Positions 29,806-39,131 of a stretch of 63,103 nucleotides of DNA are shown piece by piece; within the stretch, counting starts at the first letter, position 1, and the number at the start of each line of letters is the position of its first letter. Source of the stretch: an uncultured Lachnospiraceae bacterium (GTDB taxonomy: Bacteria > Bacillota > Clostridia > Lachnospirales > Lachnospiraceae); contig CALWLN010000164.1 of NCBI GenBank assembly GCA_944381535.1, forward strand, positions 1-63,103, read 5' to 3'. Position numbers and translations under genes: made by a program. The notes beneath the pieces were generated by a model. That model saw nothing but the letters and a program-made list of their open reading frames with translations, had not been told where the DNA came from and did not search any database.

Positions 29806-31407
29806 TTACCCCACATAGGGCAGCATTTCAAAATACTCCTGCTGGGGTACCTCGTCAATCAGGAGATTGTAGCCTTCCCCGGTGAAGGAAAATTCATACT
29901 GCTCCCCGGTGGCAGAATTTTCCACGGTAACCCGGCTCTGACCGTCGGTGGATATGGGAATCAGAGAGGTCCCGGCCGGAAGATAGGTGGCGGAGCCGTT
30001 TTGGGTCACCGGAAGATCCCGGACGAGGGTCAGCACATATCTGGCATTATCAAAGATATACTCGTCGCTAACGGGAGCAGGCTGGGCGCCGGAAATGTCA
30101 TAGGTCATGGGTGCCGTGGTGGAACCCAGGATATCCATATTTAATTGAAGCGCTACGGTGTCTGCGCCGGCCGCTGTGATTCTGGCGTTCGGTATCGTCC
30201 AGAGCTCCCTGGGTCCGGCGGAGGTGATTTCATAAAAATGGGTGTCATAGTCGTCGGAAGCCCAGTCGGTGGTCATCGCAAGAAGCAGCCGTCCGCTTTG
30301 CTGGCGTATCAGATAGTAGTTCACCAGTGTGAGAGGCTCGGTGCCTAAGGAATAGTCGGTGCCGTTTACGGTAAGGGTACACGGCGCTTCCCCGTCAGAA
30401 TTTTTCCGAAGGCATAAGGTCAGCGATTCTGTCTGGCTTTTCACGGTCTGAGGCTCATTCAGCGGCAGGAGAACCAGGCCGGGGCCGTCGGCGGGAAGAT
30501 AATCTTCTTTTAGATAGGGGAAAAAGGTTTCGGCGGGAAGGGTAACCTCATACGCCTGGTCGCCAAGAACACCGTTGCCGTAATATAGTACAATCCCGGA
30601 GGGGTTAAAATACCATGTTGTGGTGTGGAAGGTGTCCTGTATGACGGCTTCGTAATTATCGTACAACGTGGCTTCCTGCATGCGGAACACCGGACCGTTC
30701 ACGTATTCTGCCACATAGGTGGTGACGGCCGAAGAAAAGGAATTGTAATCCGTGGCTATTTCCCTTAGGGTCAGATGTTTTCCGGTCCTTACGTCAAAAT
30801 TGACGGCGGTGGTCAAAAAAGTATGTTCCGTGCCGTCTTGAAGACGGTCTGAGGTAAGACTTAGCATCCGGTGGTCCATACGGGTAGGGGAGAGGGAATC
30901 TTCGAAAAGATAGCCATAGAATTCCGGCTCCCCGGCGGCCTGTCTGGCGGCGGAAAGGTCGTTGGCAAGGATTTTTTCGATGGAGGAAACACGCTCCTCC
31001 TGCCAGTCTGCCACAGCGGACTCAAGCGCATCGAAGCCGTCTCCCCGGAAGGAAACCGTGTCATAATAGCCGGAAAGGAGCATTTCGGAGCCGTCACCGC
31101 TGGCCTCATGAACCCCATGACGGTCCGGGAGCAGGGAGTACAGCGGGGTGTCAGCGGAGATATCCGCCCCGGAGGATGTGCCGGCGTTGTTGGCTGTGGA
31201 TTCGTCAGTGGAATTGTCCGCACCGGCGCCAATATCTGAGCTCTGGGAATCTCCCTTTGTGGAACCGGTACTCTGGGTGGCGGAATTATTTTCTGTAGCC
31301 TTTTCGGCGGAGGATGAATTCCCATCTGTGGGTGCCTTTGACCCGCAGCCGCCGGTCAGCAGCAAAGCAGCGCATAATAGCAGTAGTAGTTTTTTTCTCT
31401 TTTTCAT
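29806..31407 (-). CDS. lipoprotein with DUF3298/RsiV-like region
   Basis: 533 residues. A lipobox signal, LLLTGGCGSK, directs lipid attachment at Cys after a short basic, hydrophobic leader (KKRKKLLLLLCAALLL). A ~75-residue Ser/Thr/Asn/Gly-rich linker tethers the globular part, which includes SGYYDTVSFRG, the pattern FLTTAVNFDVRTGKHLTLREI and YFNPSGIVLYYGNGVLGDQAYEV (written here as its two halves YFNPSGIVLYY and GNGVLGDQAYEV) typical of DUF3298 domains as in RsiV, where lysozyme binds. ATG 31407 has AAGGAGGG right before it. Without a cytoplasmic anti-sigma part it is not an anti-sigma factor; a role in envelope sensing or binding is possible. Confidence 0.78.
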   Translation of the reverse strand: MKKRKKLLLLLCAALLLTGGCGSKAPTDGNSSSAEKATENNSATQSTGSTKGDSQSSDIGAGADNSTDESTANNAGTSSGADISADTPLYSLLPDRHGVHEASGDGSEMLLSGYYDTVSFRGDGFDALESAVADWQEERVSSIEKILANDLSAARQAAGEPEFYGYLFEDSLSPTRMDHRMLSLTSDRLQDGTEHTFLTTAVNFDVRTGKHLTLREIATDYNSFSSAVTTYVAEYVNGPVFRMQEATLYDNYEAVIQDTFHTTTWYFNPSGIVLYYGNGVLGDQAYEVTLPAETFFPYLKEDYLPADGPGLVLLPLNEPQTVKSQTESLTLCLRKNSDGEAPCTLTVNGTDYSLGTEPLTLVNYYLIRQQSGRLLLAMTTDWASDDYDTHFYEITSAGPRELWTIPNARITAAGADTVALQLNMDILGSTTAPMTYDISGAQPAPVSDEYIFDNARYVLTLVRDLPVTQNGSATYLPAGTSLIPISTDGQSRVTVENSATGEQYEFSFTGEGYNLLIDEVPQQEYFEMLPYVG

Positions 31408-31429
31408 AAGTACCCTCCTTGTTGCTGTT

Positions 31430-32230
31430 CTACAGTTTGCGTGCAAGATTTAAGTCAATCATATCCCGAATCGTGATTTTTCCGTCATATTCGTCTATCA
31501 CTTTTTTTATATCGTTCAGAAGCAAATCTCTGGTATGGCTTTCCAAAGCAATTTTATCACTTTCGATTGCCAGCCGGTTGATATATTCATCGGAGCGATA
31601 GACCAAATCTCTGTAATATATTTTGGTTGTGATGTCGGCGAATCCATATTTTGCAGCTATATCGGAGCGCCTCTTTGAATCCTCCTCCGTATATTGCACC
31701 AGGGGCCGGGGCTCTGTCGCGCCGGTTGGATTGGGCATATACCGGAAACAGATGTATCGGATTTTGTCCGCCAGTTCTTCCTGGCCTTCTATAAGACAAG
31801 AAGGATGACTTGCGAAGCGGGCGAAGGTGCCGCCGGCCTTCAAAAGTTCGTATACCTTTTTATATCCTTCTTCTTCCGCAATCCAGTGAAATGCGCTGGC
31901 AGAATAAATAAGGTCAAAGGAATCCTTCCTGCCAACGTAAGACTGAAAGGGCAGATTTATGACGGAAAAATTGCTGTAATCTTTGAAGTTTTCAGCGGCA
32001 AGGGCGGCAAGATTGGCTCCGTATTCCACCGCCACAACGTTACAGCCGGTATCCAATATGGGCTTTGTCGCCTGGCCGGTGCCGATTCCTATCTCCAGGG
32101 CACAGCTTTTCGCGGATATGTTTGAATACGCAAAAATATCCTCATACAATTCGGGGACATAGGTCGGCCTCCATTTATCGTATTCCCTGGCCACTGTGTC
32201 GAATGTCCATTCTAATCCTTTGATTGGCAT
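31430..32230 (-). CDS. class I SAM-dependent methyltransferase
   Basis: 266 residues. FDTVAREYDKWRPTYVPELY is the start seen in small-molecule methyltransferases; LEIGIGTGQATKP is the SAM-binding motif I, then VAVEYGANL (motif post-I), FDLIYSASAFHWI (motif IV/II) and LLKAGGTFARF (motif III). The DxWRPxY opening and FHWI motif match the BioC/UbiE-like Methyltransf_11 subgroup. The substrate is unknown. AGGAGGG lies about 9 bases upstream of the ATG. The gene lies leftward, 22 bases upstream of the lipoprotein gene, and may be cotranscribed with it. Confidence 0.88.
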   Translation of the reverse strand: MPIKGLEWTFDTVAREYDKWRPTYVPELYEDIFAYSNISAKSCALEIGIGTGQATKPILDTGCNVVAVEYGANLAALAAENFKDYSNFSVINLPFQSYVGRKDSFDLIYSASAFHWIAEEEGYKKVYELLKAGGTFARFASHPSCLIEGQEELADKIRYICFRYMPNPTGATEPRPLVQYTEEDSKRRSDIAAKYGFADITTKIYYRDLVYRSDEYINRLAIESDKIALESHTRDLLLNDIKKVIDEYDGKITIRDMIDLNLARKL

Positions 32231-32291
32231 GTTCTTTCCCTCCTGTAATTTTTTTTATTTTTATTTGGAATATCCTCCAAGAGTGTTCAAG

Positions 32292-33440
32292 TTAAAGCGG
32301 CGGACAAAATTCATCAATCCCCAGATAATTCCGGCTTAGAAGATACACTCCCCCCAGAAGGGTGGCGGTGTCCTGCAGGGTGGAGGGGACAATCCGGCAT
32401 TTCCGGCTCATGCGGTTTCGAAGTTTCTCATAAATCCGGCTGGTCACATCCGGCAGAAAAGCGGTAATAGTGCTGTTTATCACGATCAGCTGGGGGTTGA
32501 AAATGTTGACAATGTTGTTGATACCCATGGCCATATAGGTGATAAAGTCCTGGATGGCAAAGAGGGCAGCCCCCTCATTTTTCTGATAATCCTCCACCAG
32601 ATTGTCGATGGTACAGTGGGAGGTATTTTTCAGCTGATTGTATTTCCGTAAAATGGCGGTCTCCGAGGCGTACTGCTCCAGGCACCCCTGGTTACCGCAG
32701 GGACAGGGCCGCCCCTGGGGCTCCACAATGGTGTGGCCGAACTCCCCGGCAAAGCCGTTGGCCCCGGTGTACAGCCGCCCGTCCATGATGATTCCGAGAC
32801 CGATACCGGAGTGGACGCTGATATTTACCAGGTTGGAAACCCGGAAGGAGAAGGTCATCTCTCCCAGAGCCGACAGATTGGCCTCATTTTCAATCAGAAC
32901 GGGCAGGGAAAAACGCTTCTCCAGCGACTGCTTTAAGGGGGCGTGCTCCAGGTCGTAGTGAGGGGTAAAGAGAATCTCATTTTCATAAACCACGCCGTGA
33001 ATCCCGAGACAGATCCCGATTACCTGCTGATTTTCCTGGCGGGGATGGGTGAGGATATCCTCCACGGTGCGGTACAAAATGGGCAGCAGCGGTTCTGTCT
33101 CCGGATTCCAGGACAGTTGCCGGGAATAACAGTGTTGGCCCAGCAAATCCGAAATCAGCAGATTTATGTTGTGGGGGCCGATATCCAGTGACAGCACATG
33201 GGCGTGAGAGCAGCGGAATTTCAGCATGATGGGCCGCCGGCCCTTGCTGGTATGCTGGCTTCCGGTTTCCTCCACCAGCCCGTCCGACAGGAGGGCCTGC
33301 ACCTGACTGGAGACGGTGGCCTTGGTGAGCCCCAGCTGCTTGGCCAGGTCCGCCCGGGAGATACAGCCCTCCCGGATGATGGTTTCTAATATTTTTCGAT
33401 AATTCATGTCACGGATAAATTCCTGACTTCCCGCTGCCAT
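32292..33440 (-). CDS. xylR: ROK-family transcriptional repressor, probable XylR
   Basis: 382 residues, normal for XylR. N-terminal winged helix (residues ~10-75): ILETIIREGCISRADLAKQL, GLTKATVSSQVQALLSDG and the wing GSQHTSKGRRP. The ROK sugar-binding part follows: LSLDIGPHNINLLISD, ENEANLSALGEM, SGIGLGIIMDGRLYTGANGF (core GIGLGIIMDG), GEFGHTIVEPQGRPCPCGNQGCLEQY with the four-Cys zinc motif (CxCGxxGC). It should repress xylA-xylB in the absence of xylose. The xyl genes begin 1.4 kb away on the other strand with a palindromic operator candidate at the xylA start. Assignment to XylR rests on context and the operator. Confidence 0.82.
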   Translation of the reverse strand: MAAGSQEFIRDMNYRKILETIIREGCISRADLAKQLGLTKATVSSQVQALLSDGLVEETGSQHTSKGRRPIMLKFRCSHAHVLSLDIGPHNINLLISDLLGQHCYSRQLSWNPETEPLLPILYRTVEDILTHPRQENQQVIGICLGIHGVVYENEILFTPHYDLEHAPLKQSLEKRFSLPVLIENEANLSALGEMTFSFRVSNLVNISVHSGIGLGIIMDGRLYTGANGFAGEFGHTIVEPQGRPCPCGNQGCLEQYASETAILRKYNQLKNTSHCTIDNLVEDYQKNEGAALFAIQDFITYMAMGINNIVNIFNPQLIVINSTITAFLPDVTSRIYEKLRNRMSRKCRIVPSTLQDTATLLGGVYLLSRNYLGIDEFCPPL

Positions 33441-33668
33441 ATTTAGTCTCCTCTGTGAAATATACCATTCTGATAAAGATTGAAAGCCTTAAAATGTGGT
33501 CTTGGGTAATGAAATAGTAGACCGACAAAAGGTTTTATGGTATCATTATAATAAATAATAAGCAGATTATCAAATGAATATTTAGAAATATTGCGTATGG
33601 TTTTGGGTAGTTGAAGCGTGAATGGGCAGGAAGCCAAGAAGAGTGTTCGTGAGAATGGGGGAGGCGCC

Positions 33669-34583
33669 ATGAAAGAAAACAATGTTTCCAAAATACTTAC
33701 ATTACTAATGTGCGCGGCATTGACCGTACTGATGTTTCCAATGACTGTCAGCGCGGATACGGGGCCAAAGCCTTCGGTGCGTATTTCTTTTGAAAATATG
33801 GGTGACGAGCTGTGCTACGGCACGCTGTTGTCAGAGACGGCCTTCACCGGACCGGCGTCGGTCTGGGATGGCAAGGAAGAACATATTCGTAACAATGATT
33901 TGGATTTGGAAATATGGAAAGCCTTTGTTGACTATAAAGACGCGGATGGGTACTACTTCCTCCAGTGGGGGTGGCAGGTAAATGAAACGAAGGAGCTTGC
34001 GTGGACCTATTACCCACCGGAGAGGTTCAAGATTCTGTTATATTATCCTGAGACGGAAACCTTTGTGGCAAGTGGTATTTATGAAAAATATGCGTTTGAC
34101 ACTTATTACACCGTAGACATGGACGGTGTCAATATCGGTACGGAGGAATACAACGGGGAATTAAGCGGTGGAGAATCCTTGGTTGCTCATAAATCTTACG
34201 ATTATACTCGGGAGCTATATTCTCTTATCGCCCGTATTGTAATTACGGTTCTGCTGGAAATGAGCGTGGCGCTCCTGTTTGGTTTCAGAGGGAAAAAACA
34301 ACTGTTGTTTTTGTTTGGGGTCAATGTGGGAACGCAGGTCATGCTGAATGTCTTGTTGAACGTCATTCACTTTCGTTCGGGCCCATGGAATTTTGCGGCT
34401 CACTATATTCTTTTGGAACTTGTAGTCTTTGCTCTGGAAGCGGTGCTGTATTGTACGCTGTTGGAAAGAATGGTTCCGGAATTAAAGAAAAGCGGGTTTT
34501 ACGTGTTGTATGCCTTGGTTGCCAATGGCGTTTCCTTTGGGGTCGGATTTATTGTTGCGCAGAAGCTACCGGGGATATTCTGA
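33669..34583 (+). CDS. signal-bearing multi-pass membrane protein, unknown
   Basis: 304 residues. Signal peptide [20 protein letters not shown] with a likely cleavage after SADT; then an exported ~170-residue domain with [20 protein letters not shown]; then about four hydrophobic helices ([74 protein letters not shown]) as a C-terminal membrane domain. No enzymatic motif is seen. ATG 33669 has GGGGGAGG just upstream. It sits between divergent xylR and xylA, but no function in xylose use is implied. The next feature is a strong hairpin before xylA. Confidence 0.72.
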   Translation: MKENNVSKILTLLMCAALTVLMFPMTVSADTGPKPSVRISFENMGDELCYGTLLSETAFTGPASVWDGKEEHIRNNDLDLEIWKAFVDYKDADGYYFLQWGWQVNETKELAWTYYPPERFKILLYYPETETFVASGIYEKYAFDTYYTVDMDGVNIGTEEYNGELSGGESLVAHKSYDYTRELYSLIARIVITVLLEMSVALLFGFRGKKQLLFLFGVNVGTQVMLNVLLNVIHFRSGPWNFAAHYILLELVVFALEAVLYCTLLERMVPELKKSGFYVLYALVANGVSFGVGFIVAQKLPGIF

Positions 34584-34699
34584 AAAAATGTATTCGGAAA
34601 ATTTGCGCAAATTTTACAAGGTATGTGATGAGCGATTGCTGGCGAACCGACCGTTTATTGTGGCGAGCCCACCCCGTAAAAGTAACTACCAAAATATAA

Positions 34700-34740
34700 A
34701 AATACCGCTGTCAATCAACTTCCAATTGACAGCGGTATTT
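34700..34740. repeat. perfect 16-bp inverted repeat containing the xylA -35 box
   Basis: AAATACCGCTGTCAAT (34700-34715) and ATTGACAGCGGTATTT (34725-34740) with a 9-base loop. The right arm includes TTGACA of the xylA promoter. A short T-run (ATTT) makes a weak terminator for the upstream membrane-protein gene. Confidence 0.85.
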
Positions 34741-34754
34741 ACTTGTGGTATCAT
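34726..34754 (+). promoter_or_regulatory. sigma-A promoter of xylAB
   Basis: TTGACA (34726-34731), 17 bases, TATCAT (34749-34754); the transcription start would be near 34761, just before the operator. Confidence 0.82.
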
Positions 34755-34765
34755 AATAGAAACAA

Positions 34766-34786
34766 TTAGTTCAGCCACTAAACTAA
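34766..34786 (+). promoter_or_regulatory. candidate XylR operator
   Basis: TTAGTT (34766-34771) and AACTAA (34781-34786) are inverted half-sites 9 bases apart, with partial symmetry inside (CAG/CTA). Known Firmicute XylR boxes share TTAGTTT...AAACTAA. It lies 12 bases after the -10 box, where a repressor would block initiation. Confidence 0.72.
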
Positions 34787-34806
34787 ATGAATGGAGGAAA
34801 CAGATT

Positions 34807-36120
34807 ATGTCTTATTTTGATGTACCAGCAATCAAGTATGAAGGCCCAAAGAGCAAGAATCCCTTCGCCTTCAAGTATTACAATCCCGAGGAGATTGTCA
34901 TGGGCAAAACCATGAAGGACCAGTGCCGCTTCGCCATGTCCTACTGGCACACCTTCACCTACATGGGCAAAGACCCCTTTGGCGGCGACACCATGTTCCG
35001 TCCCTGGGACAACACCGCCGACGAGATGGAGAAGGCCATCGAGCGCGTGCACGCGGCCTTTGAATTTATGGAGAAAATGCAGATTCCCTTCTTCTGCTTC
35101 CATGACGTTGACATTGCGCCCCGGGCTGCAACCCTGAAGGAAACCAACGAGCGTCTGGATGTTATCGTGAAGGTCATTAAGGAAGAGATGGCCAGAACCG
35201 GTATCAAGTGCCTATGGGGTACCACCAACGCTTTCGGCGATGACAAATTCGTGCACGGCGCAGGCACCTCCTGCAACGCCACCGTATTTGCCTATGCTGC
35301 GGCCCAGATCAAGAAGGCTATGGAGATTACCAAGGAACTGGGCGGTGTGAACTATGTATTCTGGGGCGGACGTGAAGGATACGAGACGCTCCTTAACACC
35401 GACACCGGCTTAGAGCTTGACAATCTGGCGCGTCTTCTGCGGATGGCGGTGGACTACGCCAAGGAAATCGGCTTTGAGGGCCAGCTTTTGATCGAGCCCA
35501 AGCCCAAGGAGCCCACAAAGCACCAGTATGACTTTGATGCTGCCACCGTAATGGCGTTCTTAAGAAAATACGATCTGCAGGATTACTTCAAGCTGAACAT
35601 CGAGGCCAACCATGCCACACTGGCACAGCACACCTTCCAGCACGAGCTGAATATGTGCAGAATCAACGGCATGCTGGGCAGTGTGGATGCCAACCAGGGC
35701 GACCCCATGCTGGGATGGGATACGGACCAGTTCCCCACCAACGTATACGACACCACGCTTGCCATGTACGAGATTCTTCTGGACGGCGGGTTTACCAAGG
35801 GCGGACTGAACTTTGATTCCAAGGTGCGCCGGGGCTCCTTCCAGGAGGACGATCTGTTCCTGGCTTACATCGCTGGAATGGACACCTTCGCAAGAGGTCT
35901 GAAGGTTGCCGCCGCCCTGCTGGAGGATAAGGTATTTGAGAACTTCAAGGCAGAGCGTTACGCGAGCTACAAAGAGGGCATTGGCTATGACATCATCCAT
36001 GACAGGGTAGGATTCAAGGAACTGGAAGCTTACGCCCTGGAAAACGGCGTGACCAAGAACACCTCCGGACGCCAGGAAATGCTGGAGATGATTCTCAACC
36101 AATATATCATGGAAGTATAA
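34807..36120 (+). CDS. xylA: xylose isomerase
   Basis: 437 residues, typical of the long class II xylose isomerases. The N-terminus [30 protein letters not shown] with the catalytic His, [35 protein letters not shown] with metal-ligand Glu and Asp, [15 protein letters not shown] and [18 protein letters not shown] with the other metal ligands are all intact. It converts D-xylose to D-xylulose with Mg2+ or Mn2+ in the cytoplasm. ATG 34807 has GGAGG 11 bases upstream; a longer frame upstream runs across the promoter and is not real. xylB follows 14 bases after the stop. Confidence 0.97.
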   Translation: MSYFDVPAIKYEGPKSKNPFAFKYYNPEEIVMGKTMKDQCRFAMSYWHTFTYMGKDPFGGDTMFRPWDNTADEMEKAIERVHAAFEFMEKMQIPFFCFHDVDIAPRAATLKETNERLDVIVKVIKEEMARTGIKCLWGTTNAFGDDKFVHGAGTSCNATVFAYAAAQIKKAMEITKELGGVNYVFWGGREGYETLLNTDTGLELDNLARLLRMAVDYAKEIGFEGQLLIEPKPKEPTKHQYDFDAATVMAFLRKYDLQDYFKLNIEANHATLAQHTFQHELNMCRINGMLGSVDANQGDPMLGWDTDQFPTNVYDTTLAMYEILLDGGFTKGGLNFDSKVRRGSFQEDDLFLAYIAGMDTFARGLKVAAALLEDKVFENFKAERYASYKEGIGYDIIHDRVGFKELEAYALENGVTKNTSGRQEMLEMILNQYIMEV

Positions 36121-36134
36121 AAAGGTGAGAAAGT

Positions 36135-37610
36135 ATGAAATATATCGGCATCGATTTAGGAACCTCCGCCGTAAAACTACTTCTGATGGAAGCCGACGGG
36201 ACCATTGAGAAGATCGTCTCTAAGGAGTATCCTCTGTATTTCCCCCATCCCGGCTGGTCAGAGCAGAAGCCGGAGGACTGGTATGAACAGACCATGGCAG
36301 GATTGCAGGAGTTATTGGCGGACACGGATAAAAGCAAGGTGGCGGGAATCAGCTTCGGCGGGCAGATGCACGGCCTGGTGATTCTGGATGAGAAGGATGA
36401 GGTCATCCGCCCGGCCTTGCTCTGGAACGACGGGAGAACCTATGAGGAATGTGATTATCTCAATGAGGTGATTGGCAAGGAGACCCTGTCAAAATACACC
36501 GGAAATATTGCCTTCACCGGATTTACGGCCACCAAAGTGCTGTGGGTCTACAACAAGGAGCCGGAAAACTTCGCGCGTAGTAAGAAAGTAATGCTGCCCA
36601 AGGATTATCTGGCCTACAAGCTCACCGGCGTTCACTGCTCCGACGCCTCGGACGCTTCGGGCATGCTGCTCTATGATGTGAAGAACCGCTGCTGGTCCAA
36701 AGAAATGCTGGAAATCTGCCATCTCACTGAGGAGCAGATGGGAACAGTATTTGAAAGCTATGAGACTGTGGGAACCCTGCTGCCGGGGGTGGCAAAGGAG
36801 CTGGGGTTGCCGGAAAACGTGAAAGTGGCGGCCGGAGCCGGGGACAATGCGGCGGCGGCAGTGGGAACCGGAACCGTGGGCGAGGGAGCCTGCAATATCT
36901 CCCTGGGAACCTCGGGAACGATCTTCATTACCTCCAGGGAATTTAAGGTGGATGAATATAACGCACTCCATTCCTTCGCCCATGCGGACGGACGGTATCA
37001 TCTCATGGGCTGTATGCTCAGCGCAGCCTCCTGTAACAAATGGTGGATGGAGGACATTCTAAACACCCAGGAATTTGCCAAGGAACAGGCCCCGATCACG
37101 GAGGAAAAGCTGGGAGAGAACCGGGTATTTTTCCTGCCCTATCTGATGGGAGAGCGTTCCCCCCACAATGATTCCAAGGCAAGAGGAACCTTCGTGGGAA
37201 TGACCATGGACAGCTCTCGGACAGATATGACCCAGGCAGTGCTGGAGGGCGTGGCCTTTGCTTTAAGAGATTCTCTGGAGGTAGCAAGAAAGCTTGGTAT
37301 TTCCATTACAAAGACCAGAATCTGCGGCGGCGGAGCCAAGAGCGCTCTGTGGAAAACCATGATCGCCAACATCATGAATCTGGAGGTGGAAGTCCTGGAG
37401 GTAGAGGAAGGACCGGGACTTGGCGGCGCCATGCTGGCGGCGGTGGCCTGCGGAGAGTACGAAAGCGTAGAGGAGGCTGCAGCCAAGATTGTGAAGGTAA
37501 AGGAGACCGTGAAGCCCCAAATGGAGCTGGTGGATAAATATGAAGCCAAATACCAGGTGTTTAAGCAGATTTATCCTGCGCTGAAGCCGGTGTACGCTAT
37601 AATGAGTTAG
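36135..37610 (+). CDS. xylB: xylulokinase
   Basis: 491 residues, FGGY carbohydrate kinase. YIGIDLGTSAVKLLLMEADG is the N-terminal ATPase phosphate loop; HPGWSEQKPEDWYEQT and GISFGGQMHGLVILDE bind xylulose; LLWNDGRTYEE, LPKDYLAYKLTG, GAGDNAAAAVGTGTV, LGTSGTIF and the C-terminal RICGGGAKSALWKTMIANIM (signature region) are conserved. It phosphorylates D-xylulose to xylulose 5-phosphate for the pentose phosphate pathway. AAAGGTGAG precedes ATG 36135. With xylA it forms a two-gene operon ended by the terminator at 37702-37756. Confidence 0.96.
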   Translation: MKYIGIDLGTSAVKLLLMEADGTIEKIVSKEYPLYFPHPGWSEQKPEDWYEQTMAGLQELLADTDKSKVAGISFGGQMHGLVILDEKDEVIRPALLWNDGRTYEECDYLNEVIGKETLSKYTGNIAFTGFTATKVLWVYNKEPENFARSKKVMLPKDYLAYKLTGVHCSDASDASGMLLYDVKNRCWSKEMLEICHLTEEQMGTVFESYETVGTLLPGVAKELGLPENVKVAAGAGDNAAAAVGTGTVGEGACNISLGTSGTIFITSREFKVDEYNALHSFAHADGRYHLMGCMLSAASCNKWWMEDILNTQEFAKEQAPITEEKLGENRVFFLPYLMGERSPHNDSKARGTFVGMTMDSSRTDMTQAVLEGVAFALRDSLEVARKLGISITKTRICGGGAKSALWKTMIANIMNLEVEVLEVEEGPGLGGAMLAAVACGEYESVEEAAAKIVKVKETVKPQMELVDKYEAKYQVFKQIYPALKPVYAIMS

Positions 37611-37639
37611 GGGAAACCGGTATAGGCCCTGGATGAAAT

Positions 37640-37732
37640 AAGCGGCAGCCAGCATACATTTTCAAAAAGGAAGCGGCAGCCAGCGTACATCTTTAATAAG
37701 GAAGCGGAAACCAGTGTAAGCCTCAATGGGAA
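37640..37732 (+). repeat. 31-bp tandem repeat array ahead of terminator
   Basis: Units at 37640-37670, 37671-37701 and 37702-37732 (last one degenerate) begin AAGCGGCAGCCAG, AAGCGGCAGCCAG and AAGCGGAAACCAG. The third unit supplies the left arm of the xylAB terminator. No ORF is seen. Confidence 0.72.
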
Positions 37733-37756
37733 GGGGCGGCTGGTTTTCGCTTTTTT
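37702..37756 (+). terminator. rho-independent terminator of xylAB
   Basis: AAGCGGAAACCAG (37702-37714) pairs with CTGGTTTTCGCTT (37740-37752; one G-T) and TTTT follows. Confidence 0.84.
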
Positions 37757-37803
37757 AGTTTAAATCGTTACCGAAATAGTTTGCTACCGGAATAAATTTA
37801 TTC

Positions 37804-37833
37804 TTGACAGTTCTTATCAGAATGTAGTAGTAT
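37804..37833 (+). promoter_or_regulatory. sigma-A type promoter of the LIV-type operon
   Basis: TTGACA (37804-37809), 18 bases, TAGTAT (37828-37833), 35 bases before ATG 37869. Confidence 0.62.
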
Positions 37834-37868
37834 ACCAACAAAGCATTTATATAGGAGGAAACTAGATT

Positions 37869-39053
37869 ATGAAGAAAGCAGTGAGTATGTTTTTGGCGCT
37901 GGCCCTGATGGCGGCATCTCTGACTGCCTGTGGTTCAAACGAGAACGGCGGGAATAACCAGCAATCAGCCGGAACGGAAGGAGAGGCTGGCGAAACCTTT
38001 TTTATCGGCGGTATCGGCCCGGAAACCGGCGAAAATTCTATTTATGGTCTGGCGGTGCGAAACGGCGCGCAGATTGCCGTGGACGAGATTAACGAGGCGG
38101 GCGGCATCAACGGATACCAGATTGCCTATGATTTCCAGGACGATGAGGGCGATGCGGAGAAGGCCATCAACGCCTACAACACTTTGAAGGACTGGGGCAT
38201 GCAGATGTTGATGGGAGCTGTTACCACTACACCCAGCGTGGCGGTTGCGGATAAGACGGCGGAGGACGGAATGCTGCAGATTACCCCTTCCGGGTCTTCC
38301 TTAGACTGTGTCAAGAATGACAACGTCTTCCAGGTTTGCTTTACCGACCCCAACCAGGGAATTGAGTCCGCAAAATATGTGGGCGAGGCGGGCCTGGCAC
38401 AGAAGGTGGCGGTTATTTATAACAGCCAGGACTCTTATTCGTCCGGTATTGCGGAGGCCTTTATTGCGGAGGCGGAAAACCAGCCCTTTGAGGTGGTGGT
38501 TTCGGAGGCATTTACCAACGATACCAAGACGGACTTTACGGTGCAGTTACAGAAGGCTAGGGACGCCGGAGCGGACATGGTGTTTTTGCCCATCTATTAC
38601 CAGGAGGCGTCCCTGATTCTCCAGCAGGCCGACAGCATGGGCTATGACCCCTTGTTCTGCGGCGGCGACGGCATGGATGGTATTCTTGGCGTGGATAATT
38701 TCGACACCTCTCTGGCGGAAGGGATGATCCTTCTGACGCCCTTTATTGCGGACGCGGAGGATGAGCTGACGCAGAATTTTGTCACTGAATACCAGGAGAG
38801 GTATGATGAGGTTCCCAATCAGTTTGCGGCGGACGCTTATGATGCCATCTACATTTTCAAGGCTGCTATCGAGCAGGCCAATGTGACTCCCGACATGAGC
38901 GTGGAGGAGATAGGCACAGCTTTGAAGGCGGCCATGACGGAGATTACCGTGGATGGCCTCACCGGGGAGGGAATGACCTGGGAAGCGGGCGGTACCGTAA
39001 ATAAAACGCCTCGGGCGGTAAAAATTGTTGACGGGGCTTATCAGGAAATGTAA
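37869..39053 (+). CDS. livJ: branched-chain amino acid type ABC transporter substrate-binding lipoprotein
   Basis: 394 residues. Lipobox LTACGSN; a Ser/Asn/Gly-rich tether (residues ~25-42), then a periplasmic-binding-protein type I fold (PBP1, LIV family): FFIGGIGPETGENSIYGLAV, NGAQIAVDEINEAGGINGY, YDFQDDEGDAEKAINAYN, GAVTTTPSVAVAD, PSGSSLDCVKND and VFQVCFTDPNQG. Related proteins bind leucine, isoleucine, valine or other amides and amino acids; the exact ligand cannot be read. GGAGGAAA precedes ATG 37869. A hairpin after the stop probably lets the binding protein be made in excess over the membrane genes. Confidence 0.93.
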   Translation: MKKAVSMFLALALMAASLTACGSNENGGNNQQSAGTEGEAGETFFIGGIGPETGENSIYGLAVRNGAQIAVDEINEAGGINGYQIAYDFQDDEGDAEKAINAYNTLKDWGMQMLMGAVTTTPSVAVADKTAEDGMLQITPSGSSLDCVKNDNVFQVCFTDPNQGIESAKYVGEAGLAQKVAVIYNSQDSYSSGIAEAFIAEAENQPFEVVVSEAFTNDTKTDFTVQLQKARDAGADMVFLPIYYQEASLILQQADSMGYDPLFCGGDGMDGILGVDNFDTSLAEGMILLTPFIADAEDELTQNFVTEYQERYDEVPNQFAADAYDAIYIFKAAIEQANVTPDMSVEEIGTALKAAMTEITVDGLTGEGMTWEAGGTVNKTPRAVKIVDGAYQEM

Positions 39054-39072
39054 AATATATAATAAAAGCACG

Positions 39073-39099
39073 AAGGGCTGCTTTCGGAGCAGCCCTTTT
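39073..39099 (+). terminator. intercistronic hairpin after livJ
   Basis: AAGGGCTGCT (39073-39082) pairs with AGCAGCCCTT (39088-39097), perfect 10-bp stem, then TT. Likely a partial terminator or mRNA-stabilising hairpin. Confidence 0.78.
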
Positions 39100-39131
39100 G
39101 TACTCATTAACAAAGAGGTAGAGGTGAGTTT

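Noticed and set aside
34510-34806. Upstream extension of xylA
   Set aside because: The frame is open through the promoter and operator by chance; the family start and GGAGG fix ATG 34807.
37640-37732. Possible CRISPR repeats
   Set aside because: The units are contiguous, with no spacers between them, and the third is a terminator arm; no cas genes are in the window.
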